Origin: Chlorobium sp.
GTDB taxonomy: Bacteria; Bacteroidota; Chlorobiia; Chlorobiales; Chlorobiaceae
DNA length: 64,000 nt
Assembly (NCBI GenBank): GCA_005862285.1
Contig: SZXW01000002.1
Location: 62,001-126,000, forward strand
Reading direction: 5' to 3'
The first letter of the stretch is position 1; every line of letters starts with the position of its first letter. A program made the translations under genes and the position numbers. The notes beneath the pieces are model-generated. The model did no database searches. It saw only the letters and a program-made list of their open reading frames with translations, and was not told where the DNA came from. This document shows, piece by piece, positions 9,197-16,808 of the stretch.

Positions 9197-11584
9197 ATGA
9201 ATAAAAAGATCCTGCAGGTTTTCATCGTCTACCTCTGTTATACGTTTTTCATCGTGCTCCTGTTTTACCCGATTGTTTTCCAGTCGATGGTCCCGGTTGC
9301 GCCCGATGCGCTGGTGCCGCGTGCTTCGTCAATCGCGCTCGACAGGCTCGCAGGGGCGACGGGAATGTACCCTCTCTGGCAGCCCTGGGTGTTTTCAGGC
9401 ATGCCGACGGTCGAGGCTTTCAGCTATCTGAGCGGCCTCTACTATCCCAATATGCTCTTCAGCCTCTTTCATGCCGACGGAATGTTCCTGCAACTCCAGC
9501 ACCTTGTTTTCGCCGGTCTCGGGGTGTTTCTGCTCCTCAGGGACCTTCGCGTGAAAACACTGGCGGCGGTTTTCGGCGGCGCGGTGTTCATGCTCAACCC
9601 CTACATGACGGTCATGCTGGTGCACGGTCACGGAAGCCAGCTCATGACGGCCGCATACATGCCGTGGCTGCTCTGGGCAACAGGCAGGGTATTTGAAAGG
9701 CGGGGGCTTGCCGATGCTGGCCTGCTCGCGGTCATTGCCGGGTTCCAGCTGCAGCGTGCGCATGTGCAGATCGCTTACTACAGCTGGATGCTTGCGCTGC
9801 TGTTCGCCCTGTTTCTCCTCGTGTCGCGAAAGGAAACGCCTGCAGCGAAGCTGCGCTCTTCAGGTCTCTTTCTGCTTTCCCTTGTGCTTGGTGTTGCGAT
9901 GTCGGCATCGATCTACCTTCCGGCTTCGCAGTATGCGGCCTCTTCGGTGAGGGGTGCAGCGCAGCAGGGCGGTGCGGCGTCGTGGGAATACGCAACCCAG
10001 TGGTCTATGCATCCTTTCGAGCTCCTGACTTTCCTCGTGCCGGGCGGTTTCGGTTTCGGCGGCGTAACCTACTGGGGGTTCATGCCTTTCACGGACTTTC
10101 CGAACTATGCGGGCATTATCGTCCTGCTGCTTGCGGTTGCAGGATTGTTTCTTTCCCGCAAGGAGCCGGTTTCCTGGTTCCTCGCTGCGGCGCTTCTGCT
10201 TTCGCTGCTCCTCTCGTTCGGCAGCTTTTTCTCGCCCGTTTTTTCGCTCTTCTATCATGCAGCACCTCTCTTCAGCAGGTTCAGGGTGCCGTCGATGGCG
10301 CTCGTCATGGCATATCTTGTCCTTTCGATACTTTCGGCGAGGGGCTTGCATGAACTGCTCCTTGCAGACAGGGAAAAGCTGCTGAAGCCGCTGAAGACCG
10401 CAACCATCGCTCTTGCCGCCGTCGCACTGCTTTTTCTTGCTTTCGGGCAGCCTCTCGAGGTTTTTTTCCGTTCGGTTTTTCCTCCGCCTCCGACGGACAG
10501 TTTCGATGCCGCTTTCCTGATCAACAAGGTGCGTTGGGAAACCTTGCAGGGCAGCGTCTGGACGGTGGTGCTGTTTGCAGGCTGCTCCCTTGCGGCGCTC
10601 TGGCTTCTTTACGGAAAACAGCTCAACAACCGGATTGCTGCATCGCTGATTCTCCTGTTCGCAGCCGGTGACCTGCTCTGGTGCGATGCGCAGATCGCCT
10701 ATCCTTCGGAAAGCTCCCTCCGTTCTCCGGTGCTCGCACAAAGCGCCCAGGTGGAGCGCGCATTCGAGCCCGACGATATCACCTCGTTTCTCGCTTCCCG
10801 CCCGGGAGCGTTCAGGATTTATCCCGGCGGACCACTTTTCGGGGAAAACAAGTTTTCGCTGTTCGGCTTTGAATCGGTCGGGGGGTACCATCCTGCGAAA
10901 CTCAGGATTTACGAGGAGTTTCTGAAGAGGACCGAAAACATCTCTTCGATCACTGCATTGAAGATGCTCAACGTCGGATATATCCTCTCTCCTGTCCCGA
11001 TCGAGCATCCGGAGCTTGAACCGGTCAAAGAAGGCAAACTTCAGCTTGCAGGCGGTGATACCGATGTCCGGGTTTACAAGCTGAAAAATAGCTGCCCTAG
11101 GGCATGGTTCGCCACCACGGTCACTGGCGTCGAGGGACGGGACGAACTGTTCAGACGTGTGCTTGGCGGGAAGAATGTCAGCGATTCGGTCTTTGTCGAC
11201 GTGCACTGGCGGGAGAGCTGGAACTTCGCCAGGGGAATGGTCCTTTCCATGCAGAGGACAGCCGAACGCATGACGCTGAAAGTCAGCGCGCCTGCCAAAG
11301 CGTTTCTCGTGGTGAGCGAAGTGTACTATCCTTCGCGCTGGAAGGCGCAGCTTGACGGCAAGGATGTGCCGGTGCTCGAAGTCAACGGCCTCATCCGCGG
11401 CGTCCGCATTCCGCCCGGAGAGCACGAAGTCGTCTTCGCCTACGACCGCTCCCTCTTCGACCAGGGCCGCATGATCTCGTTTGCTGCATTTGGCATTGCG
11501 ATGCTGCTGATTGTGGGAGGAGTTATTGTCAGCCGTTCCGGCGGGAAGAAGGACGGGGAGAAACGTGTTTTGAGTTCCAGATAA
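9197..11584 (+). CDS. YfhO-family large membrane protein
   Basis: A 795-residue protein with a multi-spanning N-terminal two thirds (first helix at residues 5-28, many more to about residue 490) and a soluble C-terminal part. The loop after the first helix has DRLAGATGMYPLWQPWVFSG and the C-terminus has SEVYYPSRWKAQLDG followed by PPGEHEVVFAYD, both typical of YfhO proteins. Bacillus YfhO is implicated in glycosylating lipoteichoic acid, and the GT-C-like topology suggests a polyprenyl-sugar transferase. A last helix lies near residues 765-783. The stop codon at 11582-11584 touches the left end of the first attI-like repeat. Confidence 0.85.
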   Translation: MNKKILQVFIVYLCYTFFIVLLFYPIVFQSMVPVAPDALVPRASSIALDRLAGATGMYPLWQPWVFSGMPTVEAFSYLSGLYYPNMLFSLFHADGMFLQLQHLVFAGLGVFLLLRDLRVKTLAAVFGGAVFMLNPYMTVMLVHGHGSQLMTAAYMPWLLWATGRVFERRGLADAGLLAVIAGFQLQRAHVQIAYYSWMLALLFALFLLVSRKETPAAKLRSSGLFLLSLVLGVAMSASIYLPASQYAASSVRGAAQQGGAASWEYATQWSMHPFELLTFLVPGGFGFGGVTYWGFMPFTDFPNYAGIIVLLLAVAGLFLSRKEPVSWFLAAALLLSLLLSFGSFFSPVFSLFYHAAPLFSRFRVPSMALVMAYLVLSILSARGLHELLLADREKLLKPLKTATIALAAVALLFLAFGQPLEVFFRSVFPPPPTDSFDAAFLINKVRWETLQGSVWTVVLFAGCSLAALWLLYGKQLNNRIAASLILLFAAGDLLWCDAQIAYPSESSLRSPVLAQSAQVERAFEPDDITSFLASRPGAFRIYPGGPLFGENKFSLFGFESVGGYHPAKLRIYEEFLKRTENISSITALKMLNVGYILSPVPIEHPELEPVKEGKLQLAGGDTDVRVYKLKNSCPRAWFATTVTGVEGRDELFRRVLGGKNVSDSVFVDVHWRESWNFARGMVLSMQRTAERMTLKVSAPAKAFLVVSEVYYPSRWKAQLDGKDVPVLEVNGLIRGVRIPPGEHEVVFAYDRSLFDQGRMISFAAFGIAMLLIVGGVIVSRSGGKKDGEKRVLSSR

Positions 11585-11760
11585 TTGCCGGTTTAGGCTG
11601 ATCTGTATAAACCGCCAGGCTTAAAGAGCTGTTAATGTTGTTATATTGTTTATAATTAATCAATTGACTGATCTGAGATTATGATTTTGAAGTTGTCTTA
11701 TACAGAAAGAAGCTTTCTGCTTCTCCTGAATTAGGCAGATCAGCCTAAACATTGTTGGGC
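11585..11760 (+). other. attI-like site, copy 1
   Basis: An AT-rich ~170 bp sequence repeated with roughly a dozen differences at 13891-14067. A perfect 15 bp inverted repeat lies at 11591-11605 and 11736-11750 (GTTTAGGCTGATCTG and its complement). The right end reads CCTAAAC-ATT-GTTGGGC, matching the layout of the attI1 simple site (CCTAAAAC-AAA-GTTAGGC) with the crossover G/TT at 11754. CTGATCTG also recurs near 11668, comparable to the extra integrase-binding repeats of attI. It begins immediately after the YfhO stop, with no integrase next to it, so it is a duplicate or displaced attI. Confidence 0.75.
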
Positions 11761-11835
11761 GGCCCCAAAGACAATGGAACAGAGGTTAATTTATTAATTC
11801 GTTTAAGAGTTCAAGCTAAAATATTTAGAGGATAA

Positions 11836-12792
11836 ATGAGAATGGTTAAACTTGGGCAACAAGGTCTAAAGGTTCCTGCCGTTGGACTGGGCTGCATGGG
11901 CATGTCGGATTTTTATGGTCACTCCGATGATACTGAAAGCCTAAAACTACTCGATGAAGCCTTAGAAATCGGCTGCAATTTTTGGGATACGGCTGACATG
12001 TACGGTCCGTTTACCAACGAAGCATTACTTGGTAAAGCGCTGGTAAATCGCCGTGAAAAAGTCATTTTGGCCACAAAGTTTGGCATTAAACGCGGACAAG
12101 ATGGCGCCTGGCTTGGTATTAGCGGTTCACCAGAATACGTTAAAGCTTGCTGCGACGCTTCGCTGAAGCGTCTGAACACCGATTATATCGACCTTTACTA
12201 CCAGCATCGCCTCGACCCGGAAGTCCCCATTGAAGAAACAATCGGCGCGATGGCCGAACTGGTCCGCGCAGGTAAAATTCGCTACATCGGCCTATCAGAA
12301 GCCAGTGCCAAAGACCTGGAAAAAGCACACCATACCCACCCAGTTTCGGCGCTACAAACTGAGTTTTCACTCTGGTCGCGAGACGTTGAAGAAAGTATTT
12401 TGCCCAAAGCGCGTGAACTTGGAATTGGCTTTGTCGCCTACAGCCCGCTTGGCCGCGGATTTTTAACGGGCACTATCAAAGAGCGCGCTGATCTTGAACC
12501 GGGTGACTGGCGATTAAGCACCCCGCGTTTTAGTGAAGAAGCTATGGCACACAACCAAAAACTGGTCGAAAAAGTCAAAGAAATCGCGACTGAAAAAGAC
12601 ATCACCCCTTCACAAGTGGCCTTGGCATGGGTGCTTGCCAAAGGTGATGATATCGCTACGATACCGGGAACACGCCGCTCAAAATATTTAAATTTAAATT
12701 GGGCAACTCAGGCAAATATTTTGAGTAAAAATGAGCAAGCAGAGTTAGACGCTTTTTCTCGGGATTTTAAGATCGTGGGTGAGCGCTATTGA
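11836..12792 (+). CDS. Aldo/keto reductase (cassette gene)
   Basis: A 318-residue NADPH-dependent aldo/keto reductase of the AKR13-like group (start LGxxGLxVxxxGLGCMGMS). The catalytic tetrad is present: D51, Y56, K81 and H124. The C-terminal NADP site has IPGTRRSKYL. The substrate is unknown. Two starts are possible, 11836 and 11842, behind TTTAGAGGA. Codon choice is visibly more AT-rich and less Chlorobium-like than the polysaccharide cluster, which suggests transfer. It is the sole gene of the cassette running from the GTTGGGC at 11754 to the attC at 12867. Confidence 0.92.
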   Translation: MRMVKLGQQGLKVPAVGLGCMGMSDFYGHSDDTESLKLLDEALEIGCNFWDTADMYGPFTNEALLGKALVNRREKVILATKFGIKRGQDGAWLGISGSPEYVKACCDASLKRLNTDYIDLYYQHRLDPEVPIEETIGAMAELVRAGKIRYIGLSEASAKDLEKAHHTHPVSALQTEFSLWSRDVEESILPKARELGIGFVAYSPLGRGFLTGTIKERADLEPGDWRLSTPRFSEEAMAHNQKLVEKVKEIATEKDITPSQVALAWVLAKGDDIATIPGTRRSKYLNLNWATQANILSKNEQAELDAFSRDFKIVGERY

Positions 12793-12866
12793 AAGCCTTG
12801 GTGATTCACCGTTTTTCGACGCAGAGTGCGCCCACCGATAGAATGCACTCACAACAACATCACGCC

Positions 12867-12934
12867 GCCCAACAACGCGCTCCAGCCGACTTGCTTTGCT
12901 ACGCTTCGCAAGCAGCTGAGCGCGACCGTTGAAC
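12867..12934 (+). other. attC site 1 (68 bp)
   Basis: The site starts with R'' GCCCAAC (12867-12873), the exact complement of the GTTGGGC that opens this cassette at 11754, and ends with R' GTTGAAC (12928-12934). Between them CGCGCTC-CAGC pairs with GCTG-AGCGCG and TTGCTT with AAGCAG around a short loop, giving the imperfect palindrome of an attC folded bottom strand with an unpaired base in the arm. Confidence 0.85.
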
Positions 12935-12997
12935 AAATGTTAATGAACAGGTGGACGTGCCTCCGTTTAACCAGCAACTTGTTTTTGGAAAAACTCC

Positions 12998-13429
12998 GTT
13001 TCACGAACCCGAAATTCATCCGGTCAGTCGGAACTGACGGGAGGCGGGCTGATCCGGTCGATAGGTGGTTGGTCGGAAGTGAAGTCGTTGAGGAAGCGGC
13101 AGGAGAAACAGTACAGCGACGAGCGGATTCTCGGGAGCGGTGAGTTCGTCAAAGAGATTCTCGATGACGTTGATGAAGCGGTAAAGGAACGGTTGCCTGC
13201 GAAAGCCGCAGAAACGGAAGCACGGGAGCGATTGGTGCAGGTGTGCGAGCATGCTGAGGTAACCGTAAAGGCATTGCAGGGAGGCAGCAGGAAACGGGAG
13301 TGTTCTGAACTGCGGAAACAGCTTGCATTGGAGTACGTGCTTGAGCTCGGAATGACCTATGCCGGAGCAGCGCGTTTGCTCGGTGTTTCAGCAGCAGCGG
13401 TGAACCGGATTGTGAACCGCATTGGGTAA
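12998..13429 (+). pseudogene. RAYT (REP-associated, Y1-type) transposase, C-terminal relic
   Basis: Reading in the frame of 13031, the translation has ELTGGGLIRSIGGWSEVK, then QYSDERILGSGEFV and a C-terminal helix-turn-helix (GMTYAGAARLLGVSAAAVNRI). These are the C-terminal hallmarks of RAYT/IS200-like TnpA-REP proteins. The N-terminal Y1 transposase domain with the HUH motif is missing; the frame upstream of about 13020 has no recognisable homology, so the gene was cut at its 5' side, probably when the cassette array or neighbouring DNA was rearranged. The stop is TAA at 13427. It is not expected to be active. An ATG/GTG at 13079 could still give a 116-residue peptide. Confidence 0.75.
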
Positions 13430-13437
13430 TAAGTTTA

Positions 13438-13569
13438 CGTCGTTACGAGCGCCCCCCTCTTTACAAACTCGAGCCGAACGAGCTTGCCAATGTCGATGCT
13501 TCGAAGATTGCCGAACTGATACCGGATTTCAGGTTATCCCCCGAAGCGGAGCAGCTGGTGTTGTTTTAG
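13438..13569 (+). pseudogene. Unidentified protein C-terminal fragment
   Basis: The frame from about 13441 reads RYERPPLYKLEPNELANVD and ends PEAEQLVLF before TAG at 13567. It has the composition of real, GC-balanced Chlorobium coding sequence and no start codon or ribosome site, so it looks like the tail of a gene whose front was lost. I do not recognise the family. From 13570 to about 13780 I see no gene: the sequence is AT-rich and stop-rich in all frames. Confidence 0.4.
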
Positions 13570-13785
13570 GAATAAACGGCAAATGACCTGTTCCTGTATC
13601 TTTTCGCGGGATTTAAGTGCTGCGATAAACCTGATATAGAAACTTTGTAAGATGTAAGTTTAATAATTGCGAACGACCCCGAGTTTATTGTATCGTAGCG
13701 TAGTTATTGCCTCCTTGGTGCAGTGATATTTTGATGACTTGTCGTTGTTTCGCTATATTTTCTATAAGCGATTATTGTGACAGGA

Positions 13786-13907
13786 CAAGCAGGGCTTTTG
13801 CATAAGATGGATAAGAGTACCTCCAAAATGGTTTATACGCATGTTTTAAACAAGGCGGTCATGGAGTAAAAAGTCCGGTTGACCTGTTTCTTGCCGGTTT
13901 AGGCTGA
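13786..13907 (+). pseudogene. Integron integrase (intI) 3'-end relic, frameshifted
   Basis: Translating from 13786 gives QAGLLHKMDKSTSKMVYTHV then LNK, which aligns with the IntI C-terminal box (VQELLGHKDVSTTMIYTHVLN). The tyrosine at 13834-13836 is the catalytic nucleophile position. Loss of one base near 13855 breaks the frame; in the +1 frame the sequence resumes GHGVKSPVDLF, the normal IntI tail. Everything upstream of about 13780, including the other catalytic residues and the IntI-specific domain, is absent. The relic runs toward the attI copy on its right, so intI was on the same strand as the cassettes, unlike class 1 integrons. Confidence 0.8.
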
Positions 13908-14067
13908 TCTGTATAAACCGCCAGGCTTAAAGAGCTGTTAATATTGTTATGTTGTATATAATTAATCAATTGACTGATCTGAGATTATGATTTTGAAGTT
14001 GTCTTATACTTAAAGATGCTTTCTCTTTTTTTCTGAATTAGGCAGATCAGTCTAAACATTGTTAGAT
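13891..14067 (+). other. attI-like site, copy 2 (adjacent to intI relic)
   Basis: Near-identical to 11585-11760. The inverted arms are GTTTAGGCTGATCTG (13897-13911) and its complement with one mismatch (14043-14057). The right end is TCTAAAC-ATT-GTTAGAT, an attI-type simple site with the crossover at 14061. A TATAAT hexamer is kept in both copies near 13956, a possible -10 of a cassette promoter, but no convincing -35 is seen. The 3' end of the integrase relic overlaps its left edge, so this is likely the original attI. Confidence 0.8.
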
Positions 14068-14083
14068 TTACGAGGAGAACAGG

Positions 14084-14965
14084 GTGAGACGTGGAAGATA
14101 CTACCTCGGAAGAGTAATCAAGCTTGGTGAACTGAATCATCAAAAGCTTTTGGACGCCATTCGAGAACCAAAGGTTGTAAATTTTGGTCAGTTTCAATGG
14201 ACGTTTACCGATACCGTCGATGAAAGCGAATCTAGTGAGCGTTTTATATTTTCCCGATTGTCCAAGTATTCAAAAGAGGGTCACGTTACGGTGGTCGATA
14301 CTTCCACGAAATCCCAGAAGGATTCTGTTGCAGAAAATCTACTGATTGCTAGTGCGCCTTTTGTTTACCTGCCTGAGTTTTCTGGAATCGCCTATCTTCA
14401 TGTTTGGAATGGTATCGAAGAGGCTGTGTTTCGTAGGCGGTTTTCTGCGCTAGTTGAAGAAACTTACGATAATTTCTTTGTCACATGTGAAATTGATCCA
14501 ATATCCGATTACCAAGCTTTTGTAACAAAGCTAAAGGCTCTTGATAGCTTTTCTGAAATACGAGCGAAGGTTCATCCGCCGAACCCTTTATTCGGGGATT
14601 TATGGAAGGATCTCAACGAGTACATAAAATCAAGAAATGCAAGCGAAATTCAAGTTGCCGAAATATCAGATGCAAAGGATGGCCTTACAACAAAACTGGT
14701 AGAGTTGATTAAGGCGATTATTGAGGAAAGAATCGGGGAAATATCCAAGCCCGCGTCGTTGACTGATGCCGCCCTTCTTATGGCGGCAGATGGTTATGGT
14801 TCAGGGAAGGTAATAGGAATCTCTCGCTCTGAAACAGTAATTATTCGAACTTCTGACACGCAAAAAAGCTTTCTCTATGACAAGGAACCAGAAGTTGGCG
14901 AATTGGCGGCCGAAGCGAAGAAAAAGTTCAAAGCTATTTCAAATGAACGAGATATGCAGCATTGA
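14084..14965 (+). CDS. Cassette protein of unknown function (soluble, 293 aa)
   Basis: First gene of the cassette opening with GTTAGAT at 14061. It starts at GTG 14084 after GAGGAG. The 293-residue product has no signal peptide or membrane segment. It begins RRGRYYLGRVIKLG and contains a conserved-looking EIRAKVHPPNPLFGDLW block near residue 165 followed by a charged stretch. I do not recognise the family with confidence. Its stop overlaps the TTG start of the next gene by four bases, so the two are translated as a unit and were acquired together. AT-rich codon use differs from the backbone. Confidence 0.8.
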   Translation: MRRGRYYLGRVIKLGELNHQKLLDAIREPKVVNFGQFQWTFTDTVDESESSERFIFSRLSKYSKEGHVTVVDTSTKSQKDSVAENLLIASAPFVYLPEFSGIAYLHVWNGIEEAVFRRRFSALVEETYDNFFVTCEIDPISDYQAFVTKLKALDSFSEIRAKVHPPNPLFGDLWKDLNEYIKSRNASEIQVAEISDAKDGLTTKLVELIKAIIEERIGEISKPASLTDAALLMAADGYGSGKVIGISRSETVIIRTSDTQKSFLYDKEPEVGELAAEAKKKFKAISNERDMQH

Positions 14966-15438
14966 GAGAACTAATTGATTTTTTTAGAAGAGCCGTAGTA
15001 TCTCCAGAATTCCTGGTTGTAGTTCTCTCAGTTTGGGTTCTCTTTGCGGAGCCGCAATGGTTAGGAATCGTCACGAAGATTCTGGCAGGTGCTCCAGAGG
15101 GGGTTAAGTATATTTCGCTCGTGCCTGTTGCTGTCGCCGTATGGAGCATTCAACAGTCAAAGGCCATTTTGTTTCCCGCAGAAGATACCAAAGGCATACT
15201 TCAACAATGGCCTAAATTTCAAAAACTAAAAGAGCGAGTGATTATTGGCTTACTGTTTCAAGCCGTCTTTTGCGCGCTCGGGATAGGGGCTTGGATCATC
15301 TCTCCTAGCCTAAGCAACGGAACCGCAGTAATAGTCATGGGCATGTCAATTGCCGGAGCGTTGGTTGGCGCGTCTACTTTTTATCTTGCTGGAATAATGT
15401 CCGCTGAAATAACGAAACACCATGCAACAAAAATCTAA
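14962..15438 (+). CDS. Cassette membrane protein, four predicted helices
   Basis: A 158-residue protein starting at TTG 14962, coupled to the upstream gene. Hydrophobic segments lie at about residues 12-27, 45-61, 90-109 and 116-140, giving four likely membrane helices with short loops and a basic tail. No enzymatic motif is visible. Paired with a soluble partner in one cassette, it could be a membrane effector or pore controlled by that partner; this is inference from architecture only. Its TAA stop lies inside the attC R'' box, typical of cassette genes. Confidence 0.78.
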   Translation: MRELIDFFRRAVVSPEFLVVVLSVWVLFAEPQWLGIVTKILAGAPEGVKYISLVPVAVAVWSIQQSKAILFPAEDTKGILQQWPKFQKLKERVIIGLLFQAVFCALGIGAWIISPSLSNGTAVIVMGMSIAGALVGASTFYLAGIMSAEITKHHATKI

Positions 15439-15504
15439 CAATCACATCCAGCCGTTCCAAAAACCGCTGCGCGTTTTTCGGTCGGCTGATGTGTGGTGTT
15501 AGCA
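15433..15504 (+). other. attC site 2 (72 bp)
   Basis: R'' ATCTAAC (15433-15439) is the exact complement of the cassette-opening GTTAGAT at 14061. R' is GTTAGCA (15498-15504). Arms CACATC-CAGCCG and CGGTCGGCTGATGTG pair with one extrahelical base; the centre carries AAAAACCGCTGCGCGTTTTT, nearly shared with attC 6 and attC 7. Confidence 0.92.
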
Positions 15505-15523
15505 ACTACAAAAGGAGTAACAG

Positions 15524-16078
15524 ATGAAAACATACACATATATTGATAATTCGAATTTGTTTATCGAAGGGCGTCGCGTATCTGCCGTTGCCAAGGGCAT
15601 GGCTCCTTCAATTTATGATGCGATGAACCATTACATTCTTGATCATGATTGGGAGGTGAGTTATCGCGAACTGCATAATTTTCTTTGTGGTCAAAATAAA
15701 AGTGAAATTGGCGGTGCAAAACTTTGGGGCTCACCTCCTCCAGGTGATACATTCTGGAGTTATGTGGAGAAGCAAGGGTTTGAGAAAACAGTTTTTGATA
15801 AAAATTATCAGGGTAAAGAAAAGAAGATTGACGTAGCAATTGCCCACTCAATCACAAAAGACGCTTACACAATTATCGATAAAGAAAAAGATGAAATTGC
15901 GCTTGTTGCTGGAGATAAAGACTTTGTGCCAGTTGTCGAAGATTTGGTAAAAGAAGGTTACAACGTGCAGGTTGTGTTTTGGGACCATGTTGCGAAGGAA
16001 TTGAGAGATGCGGCTTCAAATTTTCTTTCTTTGGATAAATATTTAACTGTTATCGGTAAGTATAAAACTGGTTGCTAA
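15524..16078 (+). CDS. NYN-domain (PIN-like) ribonuclease, cassette gene
   Basis: A 184-residue NYN-domain protein, a PIN-like fold family of metal-dependent RNases (LabA/MARF1 relatives). The N-terminal strand YIDNSNLF carries D8 and N11; KKIDVAIAHS carries D103; and LVAGDKDFVPVVEDL carries D131 and D133, which together make the acidic metal site. The start ATG at 15524 follows AAAGGAGTAA. It is alone in its cassette with no antitoxin partner. It may cut RNA in defence or stress, which is inference. Its stop lies within the attC R'' region. Confidence 0.85.
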   Translation: MKTYTYIDNSNLFIEGRRVSAVAKGMAPSIYDAMNHYILDHDWEVSYRELHNFLCGQNKSEIGGAKLWGSPPPGDTFWSYVEKQGFEKTVFDKNYQGKEKKIDVAIAHSITKDAYTIIDKEKDEIALVAGDKDFVPVVEDLVKEGYNVQVVFWDHVAKELRDAASNFLSLDKYLTVIGKYKTGC

Positions 16079-16147
16079 CAACTGCTTGCATGGGACATCC
16101 AACCGCGTTGTCGCACGGCCGGCTGCCCATGAAGCAGAGCGTTATAT
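16073..16147 (+). other. attC site 3 (75 bp)
   Basis: R'' TGCTAAC (16073-16079) is the exact complement of GTTAGCA at 15498. R' is GTTATAT (16141-16147). The arms CTGCTTGCATGGG and CCCATGAAGCAG pair with one unpaired G, and the inner part forms a second short stem. Confidence 0.9.
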
Positions 16148-16161
16148 TAAGGAGGCATTTT

Positions 16162-16572
16162 ATGGATTCCGAACGTCTGTCATGGTTATTGTCTCGGTTA
16201 GAATTATATGCTCAAAACGAGCAGAGGTGCGACATAACATTATTTTCTGACAAACCAAAAATTGATGTGAAAATTGATCCCAAATTTTCATTTGCTTTAA
16301 TGTACGGGGGAGGAGTCAAGGCAATTAAACCCTTATTGGAAAAGCTTCAACTATCAGATGGTTCATGTGTTAATGCATTCGATATATGGACAATTAATCA
16401 AATGCCAGAAAAAGGATTTAAACCGGATGAATTGGAGGCCGTGGACCTAAAAGATGGTGATCAAGAAGTACAAGGTACTGGAAAAACGATTAGGGAAATT
16501 ATTAGAGAAACTTACAAATGCGAGAACAAAAGTGAAGAAGAGAAGTTTCTATGTCGTTTTTTGGCCTCATAA
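16162..16572 (+). CDS. Small cassette protein of unknown function
   Basis: A 136-residue protein read from the ATG at 16162, which sits seven bases after a strong AAGGAGG. A longer frame to 16072 would run through the attC and is not used. The product is acidic, soluble, and has no motif I recognise; notable segments are KPKIDVKIDPKFSFALMYGG and the glutamate/lysine-rich tail with two cysteines. It is the only gene in its cassette. Confidence 0.78.
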   Translation: MDSERLSWLLSRLELYAQNEQRCDITLFSDKPKIDVKIDPKFSFALMYGGGVKAIKPLLEKLQLSDGSCVNAFDIWTINQMPEKGFKPDELEAVDLKDGDQEVQGTGKTIREIIRETYKCENKSEEEKFLCRFLAS

Positions 16573-16580
16573 TTATTTGA

Positions 16581-16642
16581 ATATAACATCGGCATTCAGC
16601 GGAGTGTAAACAACTCGCGCCCACTGATGTCAGGCGTTCACC
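16581..16642 (+). other. attC site 4 (62 bp, degenerate)
   Basis: R'' ATATAAC (16581-16587) is the exact complement of the cassette start GTTATAT at 16141. R' is GTTCACC (16636-16642), off the RRRY consensus. The arms GGCATTCAGCGG and CCACTGATGTC pair imperfectly. Confidence 0.75.
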
Positions 16643-16655
16643 CGCCCTGCGGGCG

Positions 16656-16788
16656 AGTGAACGTGGCTGCGGATAGGGCATCCGCCTGCCTGCCCGCAGG
16701 TGGGCGAACAAGCGGCTGGATCAGACACTCTGCGTCGTCAAATAAATTTTCCGCCGAGGAGCGCTGCTCATCCGCGGCCACGTTAACC
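16656..16788 (+). other. attC site 5 (133 bp) of an ORF-less cassette
   Basis: R'' AGTGAAC (16656-16662) matches the complement of GTTCACC at 16636 in six of seven bases; R' is GTTAACC (16782-16788). Outer arms ACGTGGCTGCGGAT and ATCCGCGGCCACGT pair almost perfectly over a long variable terminal structure. The cassette from 16636 to 16782 is thus little more than its own attC; the frame across it (16627-16812) has no ribosome site and is not called. Confidence 0.7.
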
Positions 16789-16808
16789 CATAATAAACAG
16801 GAATCGCG

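Noticed and set aside
12826-13143. Plus-strand 105-codon frame across attC 1 and the RAYT relic
   Set aside because: It reads through the attC in a different frame from the RAYT homology.
11585-14067. Composite transposon bounded by the two 170 bp repeats
   Set aside because: The repeats carry no transposase and end in attI-type crossover boxes with differing R' sequences, which fits integron recombination better.
13985-14197. Minus-strand frame over attI copy 2
   Set aside because: It crosses the attI site into the cassette gene and has no family features.
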